In this document: piece after piece, positions 1 to 4,596 of the stretch
How positions within the stretch are numbered: position 1 is the stretch's first letter
Layout: each line of letters starts with the position of its first letter
NCBI GenBank assembly: GCA_030837445.1
Contig: JAUPKM010000032.1
Coordinates: 1 to 6,579 of the forward strand
From: Actinomycetota bacterium
GTDB taxonomy: Bacteria > Actinomycetota > Actinomycetes > S36-B12 > UBA10799
DNA length: 6,579 bases
Reading direction: 5' to 3'
The notes under the pieces: model-generated
What the model was told of the DNA's origin: nothing
What the model saw: only the letters and a program-made list of their open reading frames with translations
Database searches by the model: none
Translations under genes and position numbers: made by a program

Positions 1-249
1 CACCTGGCCAACCTTGACGACTGCTTCCTGGTGCTTGTTCTCACCGAAATCGCTCACCCCTAGAGCGGCAAGCGCATCGACGTCCGAGGCAGGGAAGAAT
101 TTCGACACAGCGATCAAGGTGACGGCGCCGGGATCCCTACCAGCCTGCGACTCGGCTGCAGCCAGTCGCGCCCGGACCGCCGCCAGGTTGGCCGCCAGCT
201 CCGCAACTCGCCTCGGATCAGCGGCCGAAGTCGAGAGAGACTCGCTCAT
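1..249 (-). CDS. YggS/PLPBP family pyridoxal phosphate-binding protein, N-terminal part
   Basis: This is the first 83 residues of a YggS/PROSC (PLP-binding protein) family member; the rest lies beyond the left edge. The family is cytoplasmic, binds PLP on a lysine in an alanine-racemase-like TIM barrel, and is involved in vitamin B6 and amino-acid homeostasis without a proven enzymatic reaction. The fragment shows the amphipathic first helix (NLAAVRARLAAAES, residues 21-34), the PLP-lysine strand LIAVSK with Lys50, and the FGENKHQEA block at residues 68-76 (typical family form: GEN.xQE). The ATG at 249 overlaps the pgeF stop codon as ATGA. There is only a weak Shine-Dalgarno match upstream, so translation is probably coupled to pgeF. 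A yggS gene after ftsZ and pgeF, usually followed by sepF, is the standard actinobacterial order. Confidence 0.93.
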   Translation of the reverse strand, partial: MSESLSTSAADPRRVAELAANLAAVRARLAAAESQAGRDPGAVTLIAVSKFFPASDVDALAALGVSDFGENKHQEAVVKVGQV

Positions 250-1040
250 GTCGTCCGCCAGACGGCTGCGCCCTGGCGCCCGGTCAGACCATCACGACGA
301 TAGGAGAAGAGCTCAGGTGATTCCGCGGTACAGCCGCCGACACATTCGACCTGAACTCCCAGGTCCGCGAGCAGCACCTCCAAACCGGCGCGGACATCGA
401 TACCCGGCTGACCGTCGGGAGCAATCGCAGCGCTCGCGGGCGCCACCGCAGCCGCGGCGGCGACCCGCTCGGGGGGTACCGGGTAGCAGGGCCCACAGAT
501 CGCCGGCCCCAAGACCGCCCTGATCCGGCCCGGCTCAGCCCCAAGGTCGACCATTGCTCGAATCGCCGCCTGCGTGACACCGGAGACCATTCCCTGCCAC
601 CCGCTGTGCACCGCCCCGATCACGCCGGCCTCGGGATCGGCTAAAGCCACTGGCACACAGTCAGCGGCCAGGGCAACCAGGACGATGTCCGGTCGCGCCG
701 TTACCAGCGCATCCACGCCGACTATCTCCTGTCCGTCAGCGGCCTGAACGACCGCGACCTCGGCACTGTGACACTGGCGCATCATCACCACTGCCGACGG
801 AGCCAACCCGGCCAGGTCGGCAATCACGGCCCGATTGGCCGAGACCGTCTGGGGGTCATCACCGACGTGGCCGGCGAGATTCCAGTCGTCGAACGGCGAC
901 CGACCGACCCCGCCCCGGCGAGAGGTCATCAACCACTCGACCCCGGGGCCGACGCCGTCGGCCGCTGCGTCGACTCCGGTCGGTTCCAGTCGACCTCGCC
1001 AATAGTGGGCAGCAGTGTCCGGGGCAGTGAGTCGGGTCAT
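246..1040 (-). CDS. pgeF: PgeF/YfiH family peptidoglycan editing factor (purine nucleoside phosphorylase / laccase-domain fold)
   Basis: This 264-residue protein belongs to the YfiH/DUF152 family. E. coli PgeF limits incorporation of L-Ser in place of L-Ala in UDP-MurNAc peptides; relatives also act on purine nucleosides. The metal-site residues are visible: His91 in QCHS, Cys128 in ADCVPV and His145 in VHSGWQG. Other family blocks are TSRRGGVGRSPFDDWNL (39-55), HVGDDP (58-63), GPAICGPCY (178-186) and the C-terminal FSYRRDGLTGR (245-255). The motif around His145 is HSGWQG, where many homologues have HAGWRG. About 37 residues precede the conserved TSRRGG block, somewhat long, so a start further downstream is possible; I keep the ATG at 1040 because AGGGA lies 10 bases upstream. 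It sits 61 bases after ftsZ and probably belongs to the same transcript. Its stop overlaps the yggS start (ATGA). Family assignment is firm; the substrate here is inferred. Confidence 0.93.
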   Translation of the reverse strand: MTRLTAPDTAAHYWRGRLEPTGVDAAADGVGPGVEWLMTSRRGGVGRSPFDDWNLAGHVGDDPQTVSANRAVIADLAGLAPSAVVMMRQCHSAEVAVVQAADGQEIVGVDALVTARPDIVLVALAADCVPVALADPEAGVIGAVHSGWQGMVSGVTQAAIRAMVDLGAEPGRIRAVLGPAICGPCYPVPPERVAAAAAVAPASAAIAPDGQPGIDVRAGLEVLLADLGVQVECVGGCTAESPELFSYRRDGLTGRQGAAVWRTT

Positions 1041-1101
1041 GACCCAATTGTCCCTGCTGACCCAGAGTTCGGCGACGCCGGTCGGCCGGGCTGGCCAACT
1101 A

Positions 1102-2208
1102 CTACTTCATGAAGTCGGGAACGTCAACGTCCTCGGACTTTGAAGCGGGCTCCTCGAAGTTCACCTTCCGGACCGCGGTTTCCGGCTGGGCCTGGGGCGC
1201 CCGCACCACCGGGCTAGGCGCGGGTTCGGCGGCCGAGGCCCGGGATTTCAGCGGTTGTGGCTGACCGCCATCGAAACCGGCGGCGATGACTGTCACTCGG
1301 ACCTCGTCGCCGAGGGTGTCGTCAATGACGGCACCGAAGATGATGTTCGCCTCCGGATGCGCCGCGTCGGCCACCATCTTCGCGGCCTCGTTGATCTCGA
1401 ACAAACCCAAATCGCTGCCGCCGGAGATCGACAGCAACACCCCGTGCGCGCCCTCGATGCTGGCCTCCAGCAACGGACTGGAGATGGCCTCCTCGGCTGC
1501 CGCAGTCGCGCGGGCGTCACCCCGGGAGGAGCCGATACCCATCAACGCAGAGCCGGCGTCCTTCATCACGGACTTGACGTCGGCGAAATCGAGGTTGATC
1601 AAGCCGGGAGTGGTGATTAGATCGGTGATCCCCGACACTCCCTGGAAGAGCACCTGATCTGCCTGCCGGAAGGCGTCGATGACGCTGATCTTCCGATCGC
1701 TCAGCGACAGCAGTCGGTCATTTGGGATCACGATCAGGGTGTCAACCTCCGACCGGAGGGCATCGATGCCGGCCTCGGCCTGCGTCGCGCGGCGTCGCCC
1801 CTCGAACACGAACGGTCGGGTCACCACGCCGATCGTAAGCGCACCCAGTCCACGCGCGATCTTCGCAACGACAGGGGCACCGCCGGTGCCCGTGCCGCCG
1901 CCCTCGCCGGCAGTGACGAAGACCATGTCGGCACCCTTGAGTACCTCTTCGATTTCGTTGGCGTGATCCTCAGCGGCGGCCTTACCTACCTCTGGGTCGG
2001 CTCCTGCCCCCAGTCCGCGGGTGAGATCACGCCCGATGTCGAGTTTGACGTCGGCGTCACTCATCAGCAGGGCCTGTGCGTCGGTGTTCACCGCAATGAA
2101 CTCCACGCCCTTCAGCCCGGACTCGATCATCCGGTTGACCGCGTTGACGCCGCCACCGCCGATCCCGACAACCTTGATGACCGCCAGGTAATTCTGCGGT
2201 GATGCCAC
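1102..2208 (-). CDS. ftsZ: Cell division protein FtsZ
   Basis: FtsZ is the tubulin-like GTPase that polymerises into the cytoplasmic Z ring. The predicted protein has 368 residues. The N-terminal nucleotide-binding domain shows GIGGGGVNAVNRM (15-27), NTDAQAL (41-47) and the tubulin signature GGGTGTG (103-109). The T7 synergy loop NLDFAD (205-210) supplies Asp207 and Asp210 for GTP hydrolysis by the neighbouring subunit. The C-terminal domain ends near residue 317. A short Ala/Pro-rich linker (about 318-358) leads to the conserved C-terminal peptide DVDVPDFMK (360-368), the docking site for partners such as SepF. The start is a GTG: it gives the conserved MASPQNYLAVIK N-terminus and has GAGGA seven bases upstream. 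An upstream in-frame ATG at 2352 would add 48 unrelated residues and is rejected. Actinobacterial FtsZ is usually a little longer (379 in M. tuberculosis); the difference lies in the linker. The gene is cut off from ftsQ by an inverted gene, so it needs its own promoter in 2209-2719. Confidence 0.99.
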   Translation of the reverse strand: MASPQNYLAVIKVVGIGGGGVNAVNRMIESGLKGVEFIAVNTDAQALLMSDADVKLDIGRDLTRGLGAGADPEVGKAAAEDHANEIEEVLKGADMVFVTAGEGGGTGTGGAPVVAKIARGLGALTIGVVTRPFVFEGRRRATQAEAGIDALRSEVDTLIVIPNDRLLSLSDRKISVIDAFRQADQVLFQGVSGITDLITTPGLINLDFADVKSVMKDAGSALMGIGSSRGDARATAAAEEAISSPLLEASIEGAHGVLLSISGGSDLGLFEINEAAKMVADAAHPEANIIFGAVIDDTLGDEVRVTVIAAGFDGGQPQPLKSRASAAEPAPSPVVRAPQAQPETAVRKVNFEEPASKSEDVDVPDFMK

Positions 2209-2215
2209 GTGCTCT

Positions 2216-2220
2216 TCCTC
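2216..2220 (-). promoter_or_regulatory. ftsZ ribosome binding site
   Basis: Minus-strand GAGGA, seven bases before the GTG start at 2208. It decides the ftsZ start in favour of GTG over the upstream ATG at 2352. Its first G is also the last base of the hairpin at 2220-2232, so ribosome access and local RNA structure may be linked. Confidence 0.85.
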
Positions 2221-2249
2221 TCGTTCAACGAGCGCACCGCTTCGGTGCG
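2220..2249 (-). promoter_or_regulatory. Two abutting hairpins in the ftsZ 5' leader
   Basis: On the ftsZ mRNA strand, CGCACCG-AAG-CGGTGCG (2249-2233) forms a perfect 7-bp stem with a 3-base loop. It is immediately followed by CTCGT-TGA-ACGAG (2232-2220), a perfect 5-bp stem with a 3-base loop. The second stem ends on the first base of the Shine-Dalgarno. The inverted repeats are seen directly; a role in mRNA stability or translation control is inference. Confidence 0.5.
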
Positions 2250-2306
2250 ACTTCGTGTGCCAGGTTCCAGGACCGATCAACGACCCAGCGAGGTGCTGAG
2301 TTGCGG

Positions 2307-2312
2307 ATAGTA
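2307..2312 (-). promoter_or_regulatory. Candidate -10 element for ftsZ
   Basis: Minus-strand TACTAT fits the actinobacterial TANNNT -10 consensus. It would start transcription near 2300, giving a leader of roughly 90 bases that includes the tandem hairpins. No good TTGACA-like -35 lies at 16-19 bases, although actinobacterial promoters often tolerate that. Short motifs of this kind arise by chance, so this is only a candidate. Confidence 0.25.
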
Positions 2313-2412
2313 CCTGCGTGCGTCGTGCTGCGTTCCTTGGGCTGCCTGCCACCGACCATCGCTGCTGACTCGGCGAACGGATCGTCGAGCCCCATTGTCA
2401 GGGCATGCCTCA

Positions 2413-2428
2413 CCCCACCGAGGTGGGG
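2413..2428. repeat. GC-rich inverted repeat in the ftsZ upstream region
   Basis: CCCCAC-CGAG-GTGGGG is a perfect 6-bp stem with a 4-base loop, and it can fold on either strand. An 8-base palindrome GGCATGCC (2402-2409) lies next to it. Neither strand has a T-run after the stem. It could stop transcripts that read across the region or act as a protein site; no function can be assigned from sequence. Confidence 0.3.
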
Positions 2429-2613
2429 CCGGGGAAGGGTCCAGTGACAGTAATCAGGACATATCTCAACCTGCACTAGAGACTTATTTCGACAGATCAA
2501 GAGAACCATCTCACTGCTGTTCAGACCCTACGCAGGCACGGACGCAGGTCGCAAGGCGCCCCCCCGTAGAGTTCGCCGTTCGTCGCCGAACAAGACCTCC
2601 AAGGCGCCACTTA

Positions 2614-2629
2614 TCACAATATATTGGGA
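2614..2629. promoter_or_regulatory. AT-rich palindrome, possible operator or divergent -10
   Basis: The core CAATATATTG (2617-2626) is a perfect 10-base palindrome, extending to TCnCAATATATTGnGA with one mismatched pair. Because the core is symmetric, TATATT, a good -10-like hexamer, reads on both strands. It lies about 90 bases upstream of the oxidoreductase start in the least GC-rich part of the window. It could be a regulator site or promoter core; which one cannot be decided here. Confidence 0.35.
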
Positions 2630-2666
2630 CATCTCTAACTACATAGTTGATGTTTATGCTTTGGCT

Positions 2667-2690
2667 AATGGTCAGCAGACACTGACCATT
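2667..2690. promoter_or_regulatory. Perfect 9-bp inverted repeat, likely operator of the oxidoreductase gene
   Basis: AATGGTCAG and CTGACCATT are exact reverse complements separated by six bases (CAGACA). The 24-base element ends 29 bases before the ATG at 2720. The size, symmetry and position are those of a dimeric repressor site (TetR- or GntR-type proteins commonly use such sites). It overlaps where the -35 of the apparent leaderless promoter would fall. No regulator gene is present in the window, so the binding protein is unknown. Confidence 0.55.
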
Positions 2691-2707
2691 GACCTTCTCG
2701 ACGCAGC

Positions 2708-2713
2708 TATCCT
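2708..2713 (+). promoter_or_regulatory. Candidate -10 of a leaderless promoter for the oxidoreductase gene
   Basis: TATCCT matches TANNNT and occupies exactly -12 to -7 if transcription starts at the A of the ATG at 2720. That is the geometry of actinobacterial leaderless genes. The 20 bases upstream of the ATG lack any Shine-Dalgarno-like sequence, which agrees. The -35 is unclear: TTGACC at 2689-2694 is only 13 bases away, and CTGACC at 2682-2687 is 20 bases away. Confidence 0.5.
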
Positions 2714-2719
2714 CACCCC

Positions 2720-3595
2720 ATGCGTACCGATGTCGTGATCCTTCCCGATCAGACTTGGCCGGAGTTGCGCGCACGATGGCGCGACGCCGACGCAAGGGGC
2801 TTCACTGGGGCCTGGACTTACGATCATCTGTCGTGGCGGAGTCTGCGCGACGGACCCTGGCTGGGCACCCTCCCGCTGCTTGGAGCGATTGCCGCCGAAA
2901 CCTCGAGGATCCGGTTCGGCACCCTTGTGACCAGCCCGAACTTCCGACACCCAGCCGTTCTTGCCAAGGACGTCATGACCCTGGACCGGCTCAGCGACGG
3001 GCGCTTCGATCTGGGTATCGGCGCGGGAGGCGTCGGCTACGACGCGCTGGCGCTCGGTTCCGAACCGGTCCCTTCGGCGCACCGGACGGCCCGGTTCGCG
3101 GAATTCGTGACCGCGCTGGACCTCCTCCTCCGAGAACAGTCAGTCTCGTTTGCGGGTGACTTCTTCACGGCTGTCGAATCTCGGACCGTTCCTGGCTGCG
3201 TGCAGCTGCCGCGGGTTCCATTCACCATCGCGGCGGCCGGGCCGAAGGCGCTGGCAGTGGCCGCAGACCAGGGCCAGACGTGGGTGACATTCGGTCCCGT
3301 CAGACCGGCGGAGTCAGCACAGCAGTGGTTCGCCGCGGTCGCTGACCAAGCGCAGATCCTCAATGCCGCCTGCCTTGCCAAGGGTCGCGAGCCCAGCTCG
3401 ATAAGGCGGCTCGCCCTAGTCGGGCTGGATCTCGGCTGGGCGCAGGAGTCAATCGGTGCCTGGCAGGATTTCACCGGCCAACTGGCGGAGTTGGATTTCA
3501 CCGAGGTGGCCTTGCATTGGCCGCGACCCGAAGACCCGGAGCTGCCGGGGCCCGCAATGTCGGTTTTCGATGAAATCAGCGCTCGGCTCGGCTGA
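2720..3595 (+). CDS. LLM class flavin/F420-dependent oxidoreductase (luciferase-like TIM barrel)
   Basis: A complete 291-residue member of the bacterial luciferase-like monooxygenase superfamily, actinobacterial type. Members use reduced FMN or, often in actinomycetes, coenzyme F420 to oxidise or reduce small molecules in the cytoplasm. Conserved blocks are AWTYDHLSWRSLRDGPW (31-47), TSPNFRHPAVLAKDVMTLD (71-89), LSDGRFDLGIGAGG (91-104), which contributes to the cofactor site, and AAAGPKALAVAA (171-182). No signal peptide or membrane segment is visible. The N-terminus MRTDVVILPDQTWPE starts directly on the first beta strand as in relatives, supporting the ATG at 2720. That start lacks a Shine-Dalgarno and appears leaderless. 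The gene is inverted relative to the dcw genes and sits between ftsQ and ftsZ, an unusual place. Its base composition resembles that of its neighbours, unlike its upstream region. Substrate, and F420 rather than FMN as cofactor, cannot be settled from sequence. Confidence 0.92.
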   Translation: MRTDVVILPDQTWPELRARWRDADARGFTGAWTYDHLSWRSLRDGPWLGTLPLLGAIAAETSRIRFGTLVTSPNFRHPAVLAKDVMTLDRLSDGRFDLGIGAGGVGYDALALGSEPVPSAHRTARFAEFVTALDLLLREQSVSFAGDFFTAVESRTVPGCVQLPRVPFTIAAAGPKALAVAADQGQTWVTFGPVRPAESAQQWFAAVADQAQILNAACLAKGREPSSIRRLALVGLDLGWAQESIGAWQDFTGQLAELDFTEVALHWPRPEDPELPGPAMSVFDEISARLG

Positions 3596-3644
3596 TCAGC
3601 GCAGGACAGAACCTCGGATCCGACAGGACGTGCGCAATCAGCCG
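3589..3644. terminator. Large stem-loop between convergent oxidoreductase and ftsQ genes
   Basis: CGGCTGAT (3589-3596) pairs perfectly with ATCAGCCG (3637-3644). After a small internal loop (CA against A), GCGCA (3599-3603) pairs with TGCGC (3631-3635), giving 13 paired positions around a 27-base loop. The stem covers the oxidoreductase stop codon and ends seven bases before the ftsQ stop codon. Because it folds on both strands it could end both convergent transcripts. Neither strand has a T-run after the stem, so it is not a classical intrinsic terminator; it may instead be a 3'-end stabiliser. Confidence 0.45.
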
Positions 3645-3651
3645 CCGTTCG

Positions 3652-4596
3652 CTACCCCGTCGTGGCGGCACTGGCTTCGCTTGTCTCCGACGAGCCGGAG
3701 GTGGACTGACCGTTGTCCTGCGGCAGTCCCATCACACGGGCGGTGGCGTCGGGGACGCTCGGCCCGGCGGTGGGGTAGCCCGGCGTTGCGACGTCGAAGA
3801 ACTTGTAGTCGCCGCCGCCGACCAGCAGCCCGGCGAGCACCTTTGCCTTGAGTTCGGAGTCCTCCACCGTGCCCCAATAGACCAACCCGCCGGACTCGTC
3901 GACCTCCCCCGCGGTGCCAGCCAAATCGGTTGACTGGCCGTCTGTTGACTGGCGGTCGCCAGTCTGGTCTTGCCCGGTCTGACCGTCGGACTCCTCGTCG
4001 TCACCTCGCAGGGTCAACCGGATCCGGTCGTTGGCCACGACGACGCTCGAGACGCGGTCGCGCAGAGGCGACTGCAGGGTGGCGGCCACGGCGACCGCGT
4101 CCTGCATCGGCTGCCCATCCGACGCCTGCAGTTGCGGCAGGTCGGCCGGCGCTTCCTGCACCGGCTCGTATCGAACCCCCGCCCGGTCGACGAGAACCGG
4201 ACCTTCCGGCGTCGCGGCATATGCCACCGGCGTCCGAGGCGTCACTGCGATCGTCACACCGTTAGGCCAATTCCGAGTGATCCGAACCTCTGCAACGGCT
4301 GGCAAGTCGGCCACCCGGCCTGCGGCGGCACCTGTGTCGAGACTCGCCAGCGGAGTTCGGTCGGACAAGGCGGCCGCTGCCAGAATCGCAGACTCGGGTA
4401 TTTGTCCGCGCCCTTCAACAGCGACGGTTCGCAGGTCCAACCACGGCGAGAAGAACAGCACCCAGCCAGCCACGACCAGCAGCAACACTGCCGCGGCGGC
4501 GCCCCACAGCAGCCGACGAACCAAGCGGCCGCGGCGGCGCGGGGGTGGAGACTGCGGGACCGTCTCCGGCTCTGTCAGCAGCGTGGACGCAGTCAT
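3652..4596 (-). CDS. ftsQ: Cell division protein FtsQ (POTRA-domain divisome protein)
   Basis: FtsQ is a bitopic membrane protein linking FtsB/FtsL to the divisome outside the membrane. The 314 residues read in order as: a short Arg/Pro-rich cytoplasmic tail (1-28), one transmembrane helix (about 30-50), a POTRA domain starting at WLDLRTVAVEG (52-62) and including VAEVRITRNWPNGVTIAVTPRTPVA (101-125), and a beta domain (about 126-270) with LVDRAGVRY and VYWGTVEDSELKAKVLAGLL. Two things are odd. A hydrophilic, repeat-containing insertion (about 199-236, rich in D, G, Q, S, T) interrupts the beta domain between RLTLRG and LVYWG. A Ser/Thr/Gly-rich tail follows residue 290. The cytoplasmic tail is shorter than in M. 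tuberculosis FtsQ. The start is supported by a strong GGGAGGAG and by the ATGA overlap with murC. Unlike in most relatives, ftsZ does not follow directly. Identity rests on domain layout and context; overall FtsQ conservation is low, as is usual. Confidence 0.95.
   Translation of the reverse strand: MTASTLLTEPETVPQSPPPRRRGRLVRRLLWGAAAAVLLLVVAGWVLFFSPWLDLRTVAVEGRGQIPESAILAAAALSDRTPLASLDTGAAAGRVADLPAVAEVRITRNWPNGVTIAVTPRTPVAYAATPEGPVLVDRAGVRYEPVQEAPADLPQLQASDGQPMQDAVAVAATLQSPLRDRVSSVVVANDRIRLTLRGDDEESDGQTGQDQTGDRQSTDGQSTDLAGTAGEVDESGGLVYWGTVEDSELKAKVLAGLLVGGGDYKFFDVATPGYPTAGPSVPDATARVMGLPQDNGQSTSGSSETSEASAATTG
3929..3964 (-). repeat. 15-base tandem repeat and hairpin inside ftsQ
   Basis: GTTGACTGGCsGTC occurs at 3929-3942 and 3944-3957 (plus-strand view), a period of 15 bases, so it encodes a five-residue repeat (QSTD..QSTD). 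The second copy is followed by its own reverse complement: GACTGGC-GGTC-GCCAGTC (3947-3964), a perfect 7-bp stem with a 4-base loop. Together these form part of the hydrophilic insertion in the FtsQ beta domain and suggest growth by repeat slippage. Confidence 0.6.

Larger units (their letters stand above)
2209..2719. other. 511-base divergent intergenic region between ftsZ and the oxidoreductase gene
   Basis: This region must hold the promoters of both flanking genes, which point away from each other. The ftsZ-side half is GC-rich and contains tandem hairpins next to the ftsZ Shine-Dalgarno and a GC-rich hairpin at 2413-2428. The oxidoreductase side is clearly richer in A+T (2601-2660 has only 22 G or C in 60 bases) and contains two inverted repeats of operator type. 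Short open frames cross it on both strands (for example 2395-2646 plus, 2511-2795 minus), but none shows a recognisable motif or a convincing ribosome binding site, so I treat the region as non-coding. Confidence 0.8.

Noticed and set aside
1041..1101. Terminator between ftsZ and pgeF
   Set aside because: Only 4-bp stems can be drawn (for example GGCC-AGCCC-GGCC) and there is no T-run; the 61-base gap is better read as an intra-operon spacer with the pgeF ribosome binding site.
2209..2352. In-frame upstream ATG at 2352 as the ftsZ start
   Set aside because: It would add 48 residues with no FtsZ similarity and has no good ribosome binding site; the GTG at 2208 has GAGGA seven bases upstream and gives the conserved actinobacterial N-terminus.
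2559..2565. Run of seven C in the intergenic region as a phase-variable tract
   Set aside because: It is short, lies in non-coding sequence, and is not positioned between promoter elements that I can identify.
2225..2795. Small open frames on both strands in the divergent region (2225-2509 and 2511-2795 minus, 2395-2646 plus)
   Set aside because: No recognisable motif, no convincing ribosome binding site, and 2511-2795 overlaps the oxidoreductase start; the region fits regulatory DNA better.
2720..3595. The oxidoreductase gene as cargo of a mobile element
   Set aside because: No transposase, integrase, terminal inverted repeats or flanking target duplication was found on either side, and its base composition matches the neighbouring genes.
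4593..4596. Missing murB between murC and ftsQ as a deletion scar
   Set aside because: The junction is a clean ATGA overlap with a strong ribosome binding site, and several actinomycetes carry murB elsewhere.
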